Shown here in pieces: positions 48,751 through 61,399 of a DNA stretch of 64,000 nucleotides (position 1 is its first letter; every line of letters begins with the position of its first letter). Origin of the DNA: Loxodes magnus (lineage: Eukaryota; Ciliophora; Karyorelictea; Loxodida; Loxodidae). The DNA is taken from the NCBI GenBank assembly GCA_946699065.1, contig CAMPDV010001270.1, positions 1 through 64,000 of the forward strand, written 5' to 3'. Position numbers and translations under genes: made by a program. Under the pieces are notes generated by a model. The model was not told where the DNA came from. It saw nothing but the letters and a program-made list of their open reading frames with translations, and searched no databases.

Positions 48751-49431
48751 TAAATAATAAAAATTGATTATAGTGGAAACACCTTCAATGGTTCTGCCAC
48801 TGTTTGTTCTTTTATATTATATGAGATTAAATTAACTTTTCCTTCGATCTTCTTTATTTCCTTTAGATTTTGTTTTGATCTTATTTTTTTTACTAATATC
48901 AAGTAAGCAATTGGATTAAGTAACTTCAAATTCTCTCTTTTTTTTCATATTGATTTATATCTTTTTCGTTTATTTTTTTTAATTTGAACTTAGTTAATTA
49001 TCTATATCAAAATGAAATTCTTTAAAAATTTTAATTTTTTTATATCAATCTTTTGTTTCAAGACTCCTCCTTTTAATTGAAGATTGAACATTTTAATTCA
49101 CTTTTTAAATTTTATAATTTCCTATTTATCTACATGGACTATTTAAAATAGTGCTGTGTTACTAAATATAGTAATAGGTGATTATATTAATACTAAACAC
49201 ATTTTATCTGATTTAAATTGAGTTTGCAACTTTATAGCATGGAAATAATTATTGCTATCTTTTACTGAAATAAGTAATTTACTTATATATACTTTTTCAT
49301 TCGTCTTAATTTTTAATCCTAATTGAGATTTATGAAGAGCACTAAGTGAATTTACATTAATTGTTTGTTTCCTATAACTAATAATAGAAATATATACTTA
49401 TATTCAAATTATTTTTTTAATTAATTAATTT
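48751..49431. other. T-rich gap, no gene seen
   Basis: Apart from the tail-like end at 48.77 kb, this T-rich stretch shows no coding pattern, repeat or RNA gene that I can support. Confidence 0.4.
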
Positions 49432-49645
49432 AATTTTAAACTAAAAGAGTTTTTGGAATGCAACTTCTTACAGTTTAACGACCCCAACACTCCCTTCATG
49501 GGATAACGGGGTATCCTGTTGCTTTCGAAAAGCAGATACCAGGGAGCTCCATCGCTATGGGTAGCCAGGCTTCAAGCCCCTACCAGGAGTGGATAATCAA
49601 AAGGAAGGCGTTCCCTTGCAAAGGTTGGCTTTGACCAGGGACTTT
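49432..49645 (+). mobile_element. SINE-like family 1, copy 4, fused to an array unit
   Basis: AACTAAAAGAGTTTTTGGAA, GGGATAACGGGGTATCCTG, CTTTCGAAAAGCAGATACCA, GGAGCTCCATCGCTATGGGT, CAGGCTTCAAGCCCCTACCA, GGAAGGCGTTCCCTTGCAAA and TTGACCAGGGACTTT. At the last five bases it switches into the minisatellite (ACTTTACTTCTTCACTTTTC). It is closest to the 6.8 kb copy. Confidence 0.8.
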
Positions 49646-49760
49646 ACTTCTTCACTTTTCAAAATACTAACTTCTTTCATCTCCAAGCATACTCCTTAAA
49701 ACTGCAACCTATCTTCTTTTCTTACTTTACTTCTTCACTTTATTTTTCATTTCATTTTTT
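49646..49760 (+). repeat. relic of the 78-88 bp minisatellite
   Basis: About one and a quarter units: ACTTCTTCACTTTTCAAAAT, CAAGCATACTCCTTAAAACT and CTATCTTCTTTTCTTACTTT. Identical in type to the array at 1-6600 but nowhere tandemly expanded. Confidence 0.85.
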
Positions 49761-50559
49761 TAACTTCTTTGTTTCGATTTTTCAAATTTTTGTTCTTCCT
49801 TTGACTGAATACTATCTTCTTTTCTTACTTGTTTCTTACTTTGCGTCAAATTTTATCTTTCTTTTTTTATCTTACGACAACCTGATTCAAATTTATCTTC
49901 AGTTTTTTTTTATTATATTTATGATTTGTTTCGCTAGAAATTTTTGATTCACTTTTTTAATTGCTTTTGTTCATAAGATTAAAACTTCTCTTTAACATTT
50001 TTTTTAACTACTTATGTTGCTTATCTTATTCATATAAATAAATTTTTTCTATCTATTTTTTGTATCTTTTTTTTTATTTTGTTTTAAATTCTTTTCATGA
50101 TTATTCTTCATGTGCTTTTTTTATTTAATTTTTTTTCGTATATAAAATTATTTTTGTATTTATTTTAATAATTGTTTTGCAATGATATTTTATATTCTAT
50201 TGTATAGATTTACTTTTCCTCTATTTTTTTCGACGTACTTTTTTTAAAACTTTTCTGATTTTGGATATTTTATACGGAAAATCGCAACTTTCTTTCTCTT
50301 TTTTTTGTACGCTTTCCATTTAAAGAACTTTGTAAATCTTTTTTTAATTTATTAAAGTCTTCTATTTTTTTCAATTTTTAAAAGTTTTTTTTTGTTTTGT
50401 TCTTTTTTTCTTTTTAGAAAGCTATTATTAACATAAATTAATTTTTGTAAGCTTTTTTTAGTTGTTTGTTTTAATTTTTTTCGATTCTGTTTTATATGTT
50501 ATAAATTTCTTTTAAATCCAAAATAATTTCTACTTATTCAAAATATTTTTAATTTTATT

Positions 50560-51035
50560 CCGTCCGAAAAAAGTCTTGCAGTGTAAAAAGCTGAGCAAAA
50601 AAACAAAATTAAATTTTTCACAGATTAATGCTTTACATACTTTTTTTCTTTTCATGAAGCTCTAAAAATCAAAAAAAATATCACAACACAATTCAAAAAA
50701 ATTTAAGCACAACACAAGAATTAAAAATATTAAAAACCAAAACCAAAACCAAAACCAAAATCAAAAGTTTTCAAATACAAAACTAAAAAAAATTGAAGCC
50801 AATTCAAAATTTTCAAATCCAAGACTAAAATTTTCAAACCAAAATTCAAAAATTTTTAAAACCAAACCCAAAAAAAAATTTCTCGCTTTTTTATTCCCAT
50901 TTTTTTCAAAAACCTTTTTACTTAAAACATTTTCTTAAAAAAAATATTCCTTTCTGACCCTTTACTAATCCCGAAATCCCCCAGTTTGTTCCGTCCCAAC
51001 TCAGCCCTATAGTGTAAAACGCTGAGCAAAAAAAG
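50560..51035. repeat. twice-repeated hairpin motif (arm 2)
   Basis: Copies at about 50560-50600 (TTCCGTCCGAAAAAAGTCTT, AGTGTAAAAAGCTGAGC) and 50970-51035 (ATCCCGAAATCCCCCAG, TTTGTTCCGTCCCAACTCAG, TATAGTGTAAAACGCTGAGC) lie about 415 bp apart, with a CCAAAACCAAAACCAAAACC run between them. Counterpart of 37208-37690. Confidence 0.7.
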
Positions 51036-51719
51036 ACTTCTTTATTTTTCGCAATTTTCAGGGCTTCTACCTTATGAACATTTTTATATGAAGGAATTTC
51101 AAATTAGTACATTCAATTTTCCCTGTCGTAAAAACACATTATGCAACTTAAAATTATAATAATAAGATTAAAACAAACGTGACTAGATTTTATAAATAAC
51201 TAACAAAAAATGCAACAACACGTTGTTCAAAAAAAATATAATGCTGTACTATAAAATTTAAAACTTATTAATTCTAATACTTACTCAAAAATTTTTCTAA
51301 CACAATAAAATTTAAAATTTTTTAACACTTGTACCTACTTCTAAAAATTTTCTAACACTAGAAAAAAAATAGCAGTTGCTCTAAAAACTTTTTTTTATAA
51401 GTTTAAACTTTTGTTTAAAAAAAATATTAAGTTCAAAAAGACTTAAAAAAAATCATAAACATAGAAAAAATTTTTATCTTTTAACTTTATAACAAAAAGT
51501 ACTCCTTTAGAATTAAAAACTTAACAATTTTTTAAATTCTTAAATATAAAAAATTAATCAGTTTAACTACAAATAAATCACTTGATGCATCTCTATTTGT
51601 CCTCAGCACTCATTATAATATTAGCCATTACGCAATTCTAAAATCTTAAACCATAATCACCGTATACTTTGCTCCAGTCAGTCTAAATAATTAATTGATA
51701 GATTTGAACTTACCTATTA

Positions 51720-54161
51720 TTAACTATTAGTATCTACTCCGTTCAATATTCTTCCCATATTCCATCTTCTAATAACGTAATTACTCGCTACACTTCCATA
51801 ATACCAATGACCTGTACTCGATACCAACCAATTGCTGTCCCTAGATAATGATAAACTTCCTGCATAGTCAGAATTATTTAAGACACATACACATTGCCCA
51901 TTATTGATATTTCATATTCTTATGGTTTTGTCAAGTGATCCAGATAAAATATACTTGTTGTTGCTTGAGAATATTACCGAAAATACAACAGATGTGTGTC
52001 CCGATAAGACCTTGTTACATTATTATGTTCTTGAGTTCCATAAACGAATTGTTGAGTCATGCGATCCAGATATGATTAAGTTGGAATCACTAGATATAGC
52101 CACAGATCATACATGACAAGTGTGACCACTCATGGTCTTACAGGTACCTGTCTTGACGTCCCATAGTCTCACCGTATAATCTAAACTTCCCGATACGATG
52201 AACTCTGAATCACTGGATATAGCCACAGCAGATACATAATTTGTGTGACCACTCATGGTCTTACAGGTACCTGTCTTGATATTGTAAAGTCTTAGAGTAT
52301 TATCTGCACTTCCCGATACGATTAACTCTGAATCACTGGATATAGCCACAGATGATACAGAACTAGTGTGACCACTCATGGTCTTACAGGTACCTGTCTT
52401 GACGTCCCATAGTCTCACCGTCTCATCTCTACTTCCCGATACGATGAACTCTGAATCACTGGATATAGCCACAGCATATACTCAATCTGTGTGACCACTC
52501 ATGGTCTTACAGGTACCTGTGGTTATGTTGTAGAGTCTCACCGTATTATCTTTACTTCCCGATACGATGAACTCATTGTTTGGTGAGATGGCCACTGAAG
52601 TGACTGATGCGGAGTGTCCAGTGTATATGTGTGGGTGTTCCGATGAGATTGATGATAAATTAGAGTTTGAGAGGTCACAATTAATAAATTTAGTGTTACG
52701 GAGATTAGATTATGTGAAATTAGAGTTATTGAAATTACAAGAAGTGAATGTGGTGTCCGAGAGATCAGCATTAGATAGGTCGGTGATTGAGAAGTTCTAA
52801 TTGTTAAACGCGAAGTTCATGTAAATTAACATTGTTAGCGAGTTTGAGGCTAATTATGTTACTCCCTATTGAGATTTACAAAGTTGCAGAATTTAATTTA
52901 ATTTGTTTCGAATTTAGTTGTCGGTTATTTATGCTAATTTTGACAAGATTTAGCCTTAAGCGATTAATCCTGGCTTATTTAATGGATTGTGTTTTAAAGT
53001 TTATATATTGAAATTCTCTTCTTTTATCTGGTTTAAGAACTAATTTAAATTTTCGAACGTTAAATTTGAGAAATCTTATATTGCATACTTGATCAAGTTT
53101 TGTTATTCTTAACATACTTAAATTACTTGGCTTTCATTCTTAAAATCATTTTTAAGATTCACTAATTTTTATTCCATTGCTTAGACTAACTCTCTGGCCT
53201 ATACTATTTATTTCTCCTTTTATGATAGATCTAATTTAACTAAAGAATCTTTTAACTGAACTTATTAGTTTCTTTCTTGTTAATCAATTTCTTGGTCTTA
53301 ATTTTGGTACTAAATATTTTAAGATTCTTAAATAAGCTTTTATTCCTTGATTTAAACGTTTGCCTAAGCTTTTTAATTATCTATATGGTTTGCTACTTGA
53401 CTAAGATCCTTTACTACTTATAATTGTTTGAAAAATTTTTCAATTAACTACTCTGTCTTCTTCAACGTTAAGTATTTTCCGTTGGCATTCTCTTTTAAAT
53501 AGCTGAACAGATTGAACTAACATGACTAAATATTACATCTTAAAGTTTAAATGTCCATTTACTATCTCTAATCTCTCTTAAACTCAACTATTTCATTCAG
53601 AATTTACTGGAATTGTTCTTAAATATTATTATTTTATCTTTAATATTATTACTACTCCATTCTTTAAGCTTAAAAATATTAAACATCATTTGAGTCTTTA
53701 AGCTAAGATAAACGCTATATTAAATTCTCTAAATTACTGTTGCTAAGAGAAAACGAGTCTATTAAAGATTTAAATATTGACTGAACTGCTAATGATTGGA
53801 TATGCTTCATAAACTATGAACTTTCCGAAATAATTTCTCTCACCATAAATTAGTAATTCTATTTCTAAGAGTATTAATCCTGTAACCACTTGAACTACTC
53901 ATTGATTTGCACTTAATCAATTAATTCATTTTACTGAATTGGTATGTTTTATTAATCTAGTTCTTAAAATACATGCCCTTGAAACTATTCAGGATTGATG
54001 TTAAAAATTTGTTAATGAATTCGGCATTTGATTTCTTAAGTTAGTTTAAATAGGAAATTAAGACATTTCAAGCATGAATTACATCCACAAGGTAACACTT
54101 TATATACTCGCTTGTCTTAGTCAAATTGTTTTTAACAGTTTGGACACTGAATGTTATCCAT
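51720..54161 (-). CDS. RING-like / coiled-coil / pentapeptide / WD40 protein, copy C (intact)
   Basis: 813 residues, in phase from ATG to TAA TAA TAG. Same domain order as copy B: RING-type zinc pattern at residues 6-49, long Gln-rich helical region, pentapeptide-like LSNADLSDTTF block, then seven WD40 repeats, the number of a closed propeller. The second repeat opens GHTDWVYAV with W as TGA, where copy B has TAG (Gln). Units 2-5 share VAISSDSE and [11 protein letters not shown] almost base for base. It differs from copy B by one extra 123-bp unit and no 9-bp insert, which accounts exactly for the 38-residue length difference. Likely a functional E3-type scaffold; that role is inferred. Confidence 0.93.
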
Positions 54162-54542
54162 TTATAAAGATTAAAAAAAATATTAGTATATAGAAACTAA
54201 TTATATTGAAATAAAAATTGATAAAATATTTTTATTATTTAAAAAAAAGATTTAACTTAAATAAAATTTAAACTTTAAAAATAAAATTAAGATAGAATTT
54301 AAACACTTAAATTTTATTAAAAATACTTTAGTATTTCGAAATTAAAAAAAATAAAAGTAAAAATAATTATATAAATAAAACTAAAATATAAATAATTAAA
54401 AGTCCAATTATAAGAAATAAAATAAGAATCTCTGAAAATATTAAATTTAAGAAAAAAAATTAAGAAATATGATATCATAAAAAAATTAAACATGCTATAC
54501 ATAATGATAATATTTTAATGACTTTAGTACAAATCGATAAAC

Positions 54543-54958
54543 AAAGATAAATAAAAATTATTATAGAGTGTGAAGCACTTCTTTTATGCGCAGCACTTTT
54601 ATAATTAGTCTTTCATATTAAGAAAAATGTTTACGTGCTTCTTGTTATAATTTTATTATCATAATGAGATACGTCACCTTCAATAAATCGGAAATCTTTT
54701 TTTATTAAAGATGAATCTCGAATTTTTAATTAAATATACTTGTCTTTTTGAAAAGAATAGTTATTAAGTCGTCAGTAGACCCTTCATGCAAATATTAATA
54801 CTGCTAACGAGAATTCTTAAGAAAGTTAGGCTTATCTCTTCCTAACTTATCCACCTTTTCCTTTGGTGGCATTTATTATGAGAGATTACTTGCAATGTAG
54901 TATACACTACACCAAATGTTCAATGGTTTTCCTGACAACTGCCGACAACCATTTTTTT
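54543..54958 (-). mobile_element. SINE-like family 2, copy in arm 2
   Basis: Mirror of 32597-33010: GTTGTCGGCAGTTGTCAGGA, TGTAGTGTATACTACATTGC, CACCAAAGGAAAAGGTGGAT, GACTTAATAACTATTCT, ending GTGCTGCGCATAAAAGAAGT. The central body (ATTGAAGGTGACGTATCTCA) is special to the WD40-block copies. Confidence 0.85.
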
Positions 54959-55999
54959 TTAAATATAAATATGATTATGGAAATTTAACAAATTATAACT
55001 ATTAACAAAAAACATATTATAAATCAATTGATCTATGAAAATAATATTTGTATATATATATTCGATGAGAAATGATTAAAAAAAATATATATAAATTAAA
55101 CAAAAAATGTTTTATAAAATCACATAAAAATTTTTAAAACTTATATATTATTAGAATAAGAATGAAAATACTATATTTATAACCACGTCATCTTTTAAAA
55201 AAATAATATTCTTATTAAACTTAACAATAACTTCCCAATGAACTAGAAAAAAAACATGAAATGCTTCTTAAATATTCAAAACTTTAATAATATAGAATAA
55301 GCTTAAAATATAAAAAATAACCAAATGTAACGAAAAGTTGAAGAAATTACAACTGAAAAAAAAGAATTAAAATGAACAGATAGTTAAAGTAATGCTTAAC
55401 CTAAATTAAGAATTTATAAATACTAATAACTGACTAATTAAATCAAAATCGAACTATTAACTAAAAAAAGAGCATTAAAACTTTACACTTGTTAGAAAAA
55501 ATATAATGCTTTTTGAAGTACTTCATAAGATCAAACTAACAACACTTAAAGCATGTAAATAAATCAGATAGAAATTAATATAAGACCACAAAAAATAGAA
55601 ATTAAGCAAAAATTATAAACTCAAATGGCTATAATAGAATAAAAATTGAAACAACGATGATTGAAAAAGAAATTATCAGAAATCTTAAAAGCAAAAAGAA
55701 ATAAATTAAATAAAAAAATTAAATCTGTTTTAGAGGATAAAGGCATATAAATCGACGACATAAGAAAGTTATAAATGAAAAGAAGAAAAAAACTAGAAGT
55801 TTAAAAGTAATCTATAAAGAACCTAGTTTAGAAATAAAAAACCGATTAAGATCTAAAAATAAAAAAAATAAAAAAAACAAAAAAAAACTATAAATTTTGA
55901 AGAAAGAGTTTATGAATGAATGAATTAACCAATCAATTAATTTACGTGGTTTCATCATTGATATTTTGACCACAAATTAAGAGAAAATCAAAAGTAAGA

Positions 56000-57188
56000 A
56001 TATTCTTGGAAATTATCCTATCAGACCAGAATTTTCTAAATTTTTATTCCAATAGATTCATTATATCCTAATCTGAATAATTAGATTCAATCTCCATCAT
56101 TAGGTCTTTTTAAAACAGTTAAATTCTATTTCTATCTATTACTTTTACAACTCTTTCATTTGTCTTTAGATAGTTAAGCTATCTTGTAGTCTTTTCTGAG
56201 GGCATCGCAAGTTCCTTTCTACATTTTCTTAGAATTGCTATAAAGTTGCTAAATCATATTTTTATTTTTGTCCTCTTGATAAATTATTATAAATTCAAAT
56301 ATGCTCGATGGATCCTGCTCTGTAGTTTTTACTCATTTTTTTCTAATAAGGAAGAATTTTTTAAATATAACCCCATTTTCTTTTCTCTTATATAGCTTTC
56401 AGAAAATTTTTAATGTGATAATCTATTTCTTTGCTTTTGATTACTTGTAGAGCTCGTATCAGATTTTCGAATTTGTAATTTCCTCATACTATTTCTTCAA
56501 GCCTGAGTTTAAGAAGGCTTATTTTTATTAGTTATTACTGATAATTACGTTCGTGATATTTTCTATTAACTATTCTCTTTCTTCTTTGTATTATCTGCAA
56601 TCTTCTATTGTATGGATCTCATCTACCTTTCTATAATTGTAGAATTAAAATGCTTAACTCTCTATTAAATTTTTTTCTTTCTTTTCATTGTTTATTCTGC
56701 TCCATTGCATTTGGCCCGTAGTCTAAATAAGTATCATATTTCCTGTTTTCTGTATTTGTTGAATCTTAGGAAGTTTGGTATTCATTGTATGAATTGTTCC
56801 ATTAATTCACTTCTAATTTTTTGCAGGTGATTATATTCTACATTCGTGTGATGGAATTTACATCATTGCGGAACTTTATCGCTTTTTATCATTAATTTTT
56901 CATCTATTCCTTTTCATTTTTCTTGTATTATTATTTCGTCATTGAGCTGTAGTGCCTCCATTACCTTACTTGAGTTATGTTTCAAATATATAGTTATTCC
57001 TCTTTGTTAATTGACATATTCATCCATCCAATGTTGATTCTTAGTTTAGGAGCAATTTTCTTCTGAACATTATCATACGTTATCACATGTAATTTTGTAG
57101 TTTAAGTAAATCCAGTTAATTCTCCAGGGTTTCGATTTTAAGCGCAAAAAGGTCCTTCTATTACAGCTCTTAATGATCTAAGCTGCAT
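56000..57188 (-). CDS. gene G, copy in arm 2, unknown function
   Basis: Starts MQLRSLRAVIEGPFCAQNR and runs NPGELTGFTQTTKLHVITYD, NVQKKIAPKLRINIGWMNMS, INKEEQLYIWNITQVRQW, then a long basic, Gln- and Lys-rich helical part (LLKLRLEEIVWGNYKFEN, SIEHIWIYNNLSRGQKQKYD). Trp is often TGA. In the last third another frame reads better (QLNYLKTNERVVKVIDRNR, LLFQKDLMMEIESNYS, QDIMNLLEQKFRRFWSDKI), so an intron or a one-base change lies near 56.3 kb. The C part includes IHIIEDCRQYKEERE in a third frame, like a LINE zinc-finger end. It could be an element protein. Confidence 0.5.
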
Positions 57189-57325
57189 GATTTCCAATTA
57201 ATTAATTAATTGATTAATTAAAATATAATAGTTTCAATATTTAAGAATATTGAGACATAGTTGCAATAGATATAGTTTAGACTATAAATATTACAAATAT
57301 TTTGAAAGATAAAAGTTTGTAAATT

Positions 57326-59701
57326 TCAAACAGTTTCTTCTTGTTCTTTCACTATCATATATTTTTATTTATTTTCTTGATTAAATTTTTCTTTTTTTCC
57401 TTCTAGAAACTCTTCTAACAACTCATCTTGTAGTTTAAACATTTCAAGACGCTTTTTTAGTAATTTGGAATTAAAATTTTTGATTAATTTGTCTATCTTA
57501 GAAATTATATTATTTGAAAGATGCTTGCTTATATAGTTTTAGTCATAAAGAATTAGTTTCTTTATGTCTTTTTCTTTAAGAGCTTTATGAATTTCGAATT
57601 CCTCAATAATATCTGCATAGTATTAGCATTCAAAAATATGATCAGTTTCATCAAAGTCTTAGCCACATAAGCAAATAATGCTATATCTAACGTTAATGTG
57701 ATGATTACTGAGTTCTTATTGAAAATTATAAGAAAAATTTCTTAGTTTATAGATGGAAATAGTCTCTCTAATATAGTGTTTATTATATTTGTGTAAGTAA
57801 TTTCAGGAAATACACTTTAATTATTTTCTATTTAGTCTATAATTCTTTTTACTGTTGGCATAAGTGTATTTATAGAGAGACATTCCATTAAGAATTTATG
57901 CTTTATTTTTGATTCCTTGAGTTTATAAAAATCCATATTATTCTAAACATGTAACATGTCAAAATTATACAAATCGATACATTTCTTTATATGCTTCTAG
58001 TTATGTAAATTAAATTTAATGCATTTTTCTAATAAAAAGCAGTGTCTGATTAAGGATTTTCTTTGCTGTATTATATTAATTTTTAATAAAAGTGCATTAA
58101 CTTTTGAGTTACCTTATGTGTAAAAGGAAGCCAGTTTAGATCAATAAAGCATGAATCATTGAATATAAATTCTTAAGATCTAAACGCCTATCTTGAAATA
58201 AGCCTTTACGATTTTGCTATCTTGCTTTTTATTCCTTTAATTCCAGAAATAGTAGCTCACGGAGTAATATCACTTCCATATTAAACTTTAGGCAAAATAA
58301 AAGTTCTATAAAGAATTTTTAAGCTGAGAGGGGATACTAAAACATATTTAGAAAGTATTGCAGTAGCTTTTTAACTAGCTACTCTGTGTTTGGTAGCTAT
58401 TTCTGTACAATGTAATTTGTAATTTTATTTTATTCTTAACTAATATTCTAAGTAGGTAACTTCATCTTTTTAAGCAATTGAAATTCCATTGAGCTTTAGA
58501 GTAATAAAAGGTTAGCTTTCTTTTCATTTATTTTTTTTCAAGAATTCTATTACTTCACATTTATCTACATTAATTGTAAGTTTTACTCAATCAAAAACTG
58601 TAAATGTAGCTTGCAATAATTTTTAGGCATTTTTCTAGGAAGAGGATATTTGGATTAATTCATCAGCAAAGGCTCGTACTACGAAAGTTTTAGATAATAT
58701 TTGAAATCCTAATTTCTTCTGATTATCTTCTAAATATCTTATAACAATATCATAGTATAAAATTGCAAGTACAGGTGAATAACTATTTCCTTATAGTAAT
58801 CCATTGCTATATTTAATTGTTCTTTTAAGATATCCATCAATTATAAACTTAGCATCAACATTATCATAAAAAGATTCTAGTGCTTATTAGGTCAAAGGTA
58901 ACCTAAGTCTTCTAAGATTATCAAAAAGTAATTTCCTAGATATGCTATCAAACATTTTTTCTACATCTATTAAAGTAGCAATTAATTACTTTTTATAAGA
59001 TCATCTGCGATGCAAGTCTATAATTTACTAAATAGTTCAAATTTGCTAAGTAGTGGAGCGTTTACGAATAAATCCAAATTAGGCTGGATATAAAATGTTT
59101 CTTTCATAAATATAATTTTAAAGTCGTTATGCTAGCGCTTTATCATAAATTTTAAGTAGACAGTTCAATAAAGCGATAGGTCGTCAATTACATCAATTAT
59201 TTTTGTTTCCCTTTTTGAAAATCGGAAGAATGCCTATTTTTTTCATTGCATTAGGTATTTTAAATGTTCTAAGTATGTTATTAATGAAACTTGTAATAAT
59301 TTAATGCAAATCTTAATCTCCATATTTAATAAGCTCAGCTTTAGACCCTCATTACCTGCAGCTTTATTATTTGCAAGCTAAGATATAATTTTTTTAATTT
59401 AAAATCATGTAAAAAGAGGCATATTTTATAAATAACTTAATTCCTAATTTAAGATAAAAGATTTATTTCTAAATATTCCATCTATTTTTCTATTTGAGAA
59501 GTAAAAATCTATCTTACTTATTTTCGAATGTTCATCAAAAACGTTGGTTTCTCGATTTTCAATAAACTGCTGTTTATATTTAAAGTTAAAATTCATCTAA
59601 TTAAGAATTTTTAGGTTTATTAGATTCTTAACTTGTTTAAGCATTATTTAAGCATTTTGTTAAGATCTTTATTTTTTCCTTAGCTTTTTATTTTTTTTCA
59701 T
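57326..59701 (-). CDS. LINE 3 ORF2, reverse transcriptase, longest copy
   Basis: Begins ATGAAAAAAAATAAAAAGC at 59701. RT features: LANNKAAGNEGLKAELIKYG (59.35 kb), FINNILRTFKIPNAMKKIGI, LPIFKKGNKNN-W-CN-W-RPIA where both W are TGA and LINE 1 has TGG, LINCLLKIYDKALAQRL-type text, LIATLIDVEKMFDS, YSNGLLQGNSYSPVLAILYY, and FADELIQIS at the active site (usual form YADD, so Asp to Glu with Leu). The C-terminal CCHC-type motif follows as in arm 1. It lacks an endonuclease domain upstream; the protein is about 800 residues, shorter than a full ORF2. Some frame changes near 59.4 kb. Probably inactive. Confidence 0.75.
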
Positions 59702-59708
59702 TTCCAAA

Positions 59709-60287
59709 ATTTGTGAAGATAATGCTTATAAGATTAAATTTTAAGCTAGTAAAGTTTGATAACTTCTTAATTATGTCATCCATACAAAGCTAATGCGTTC
59801 TAATATGCAATATTATCCTCTTTTACTTGAACAAATAACATACTTTAGTAACTTGACAATTGATAATAGTTTTTCTTTAATTTTAAGATCTAAGCGCAAT
59901 CTCAGCATCATAACTAATAAGATTGCAGATGAATTGATACTAGGTTTCAACATCTTTTTAATCAAGTTACTAGAATTTATAAAATTATCCCAAAAATAGC
60001 TTAATAATAGTTTCTCGTGTTCAGATCCTATAATTTAGAAATTTTAAAGAGTAATCGTTATTGTTAATCTTATTCACTTCTTTTTAAATTATAATTAAAT
60101 GTAATACTTAGTAGAAAATTATCAATATACAAATTCGAATCTTGGATAATTTTATAGTCAACGAAATCATCAGAATTTAAATGTTAAGTTGCCAAGAAGT
60201 AGTAATTACAATAGCATTAATTATTCGCTCTATGAATAAATGTGTTGGACTCATTATCATTTAAAATTATTAATTGATATTTCATAA
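59709..60287 (+). CDS. 3' part of an unknown host gene, trapped between LINE 3 and a SINE
   Basis: One frame runs from about 59709 to TAA at 60285: KICEDNAYKIKFQASKVWQL, LNYVIHTKLMRSNMQYYPL, LLEQITYFSNLTIDNSFSLI, KRNLSIITNKIADELILGF, then QYLVENYQYTNSNLGQFYSQ, NLNVKLPRSSNYNSINYSL, EQMCWTHYHLKLLIDIS. The first 68 codons after ATG 59793 contain no TAA/TAG/TGA. Its left side meets the start of LINE 3 (opposite strand), so its 5' end may have been lost. The family 2 SINE begins one base after its stop. Family not recognised. Confidence 0.55.
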
Positions 60288-60715
60288 AATGGATGTCGGC
60301 CGCGTCAAATAAGATAGTAGGTAATCTGGTTCAGAGTATACTGCATTACGAGTAATCTCGCACTTTATGCCACCACGGGGAAGGGTGAATAAGCTCCGTT
60401 GAGACATACCTAACTTACCCCGAGGGTTTTCTCTAGCAGTATGAAAGTTTGACTGACGGGCCTTCTTATTACCGACTTAATAACTTCTTTTATTTGGACC
60501 TTATTCAAGAAGGCTGAAGCATTTGACTCAAGATTTAAGAATATATTTTAATAAGAAGATTCCCCATTTGGAGAAGCTGACATGACTCATCGGACCTCTA
60601 GAATTTTAACAAGAAACATGAGAACATTTTTCTTAATATTAAATATTAATATTGAAAGAGCTGCGCGCCAATGAGGTGCTACGCGTTCTATAATTATTTT
60701 TATTTATTTATCTGT
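60288..60715 (+). mobile_element. SINE-like family 2, well-preserved copy
   Basis: ATGGATGTCGGCCGCGTCAA, GGTTCAGAGTATACTGCATT, ACGAGTAATCTCGCAC, CACCACGGGGAAGGGTGAAT, TTTGACTGACGGGCCTTCTT, TTAATATTAAATATTAATAT, then GAGCTGCGCGCCAATGAGGT, GCTACGCGTTCTATAATTAT and a TTTATTTATTTATC tail. Nearest to 24405-24834. Confidence 0.88.
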
Positions 60716-60759
60716 TATCTTTTATATTTTAATCTTGAGTTCTTTTACTTCTTTTACTT

Positions 60760-61095
60760 CATTTAGGAGTATTTCATTTTATTTTTAAACTTAAAGAGTA
60801 TCTTAAATATTCATAATATTATTTACTGTTTTTAACTGGTTAGAGAATGAATTATCAAAAGTATCTTACTATGTAGAGGATATTTTTGATACGAGTGTTG
60901 AGACTGAGGTACCAATCTAATTTTTTTTATCTTTAAATATATTTTTGAATCTTTAGAATTCTTGTTAGTTAATTTCCAGTTCTTAAGGAATTTCGAAGTA
61001 ATTTTAACGGAATTCGAAGGATCTTGTTAACTGGAGATTTACTACAACTATTTAGTAAAGCTCTTAACAATTTTATAATATTCTTAACGGATTTT
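60760..61095 (-). repeat. isolated 5' piece of LINE 1
   Basis: Copy of 18120-18440 in the same orientation: GATACGAGTGTTGAGACTGA, GGTACCAATCTAA, AGTTAATTTCCAG, GTAATTTTAACGGAATTCGA and TTTAGTTGAAATG. The ORF1 coil start is present but the element does not continue. Confidence 0.7.
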
Positions 61096-61399
61096 AGTTG
61101 AAATGAATCAGGATAAATTTTTAGAAAGTAGTCGAGCATCTGCCTATGCTCATTTAATTAGATAGCAGCTTCTTTATTTTTAGGTAAAGAAGAGTCGTCA
61201 AGATTTTAATCCCGCGATATTTAGAATTCATTAATTTTTTTATGTTTCCAATTTATTTAAAGAGTTATTTCCTATAGCTTCCTCTATGAATGGAATACAC
61301 TCGCTTCCATAACCAAATATTTGATTTATAAAGAATTTTATTATTATAGATGCATTATATAGAGTGATTCTTTTAAAAATTATTAATTTGCTTAAAATT
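61096..61399. other. gap, no gene seen
   Basis: Between the LINE 1 5' piece and the third RT lineage. I see no domain, repeat or RNA gene. Confidence 0.4.

Larger units (their letters stand above)
50268..58655. repeat. inverted-repeat arm 2
   Basis: Reverse complement of 28921-37982. It includes the hairpin motif pair (50560-51035), WD40 gene C, a family 2 SINE, gene G and LINE 3. The outer edge lies inside LINE 3, which here continues to 59701. The inner edge, near 50268, lies within the duplicated first exon of gene D. The spacer between the arms is about 12.3 kb. It lacks the 807-bp insertion of arm 1. Confidence 0.93.
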
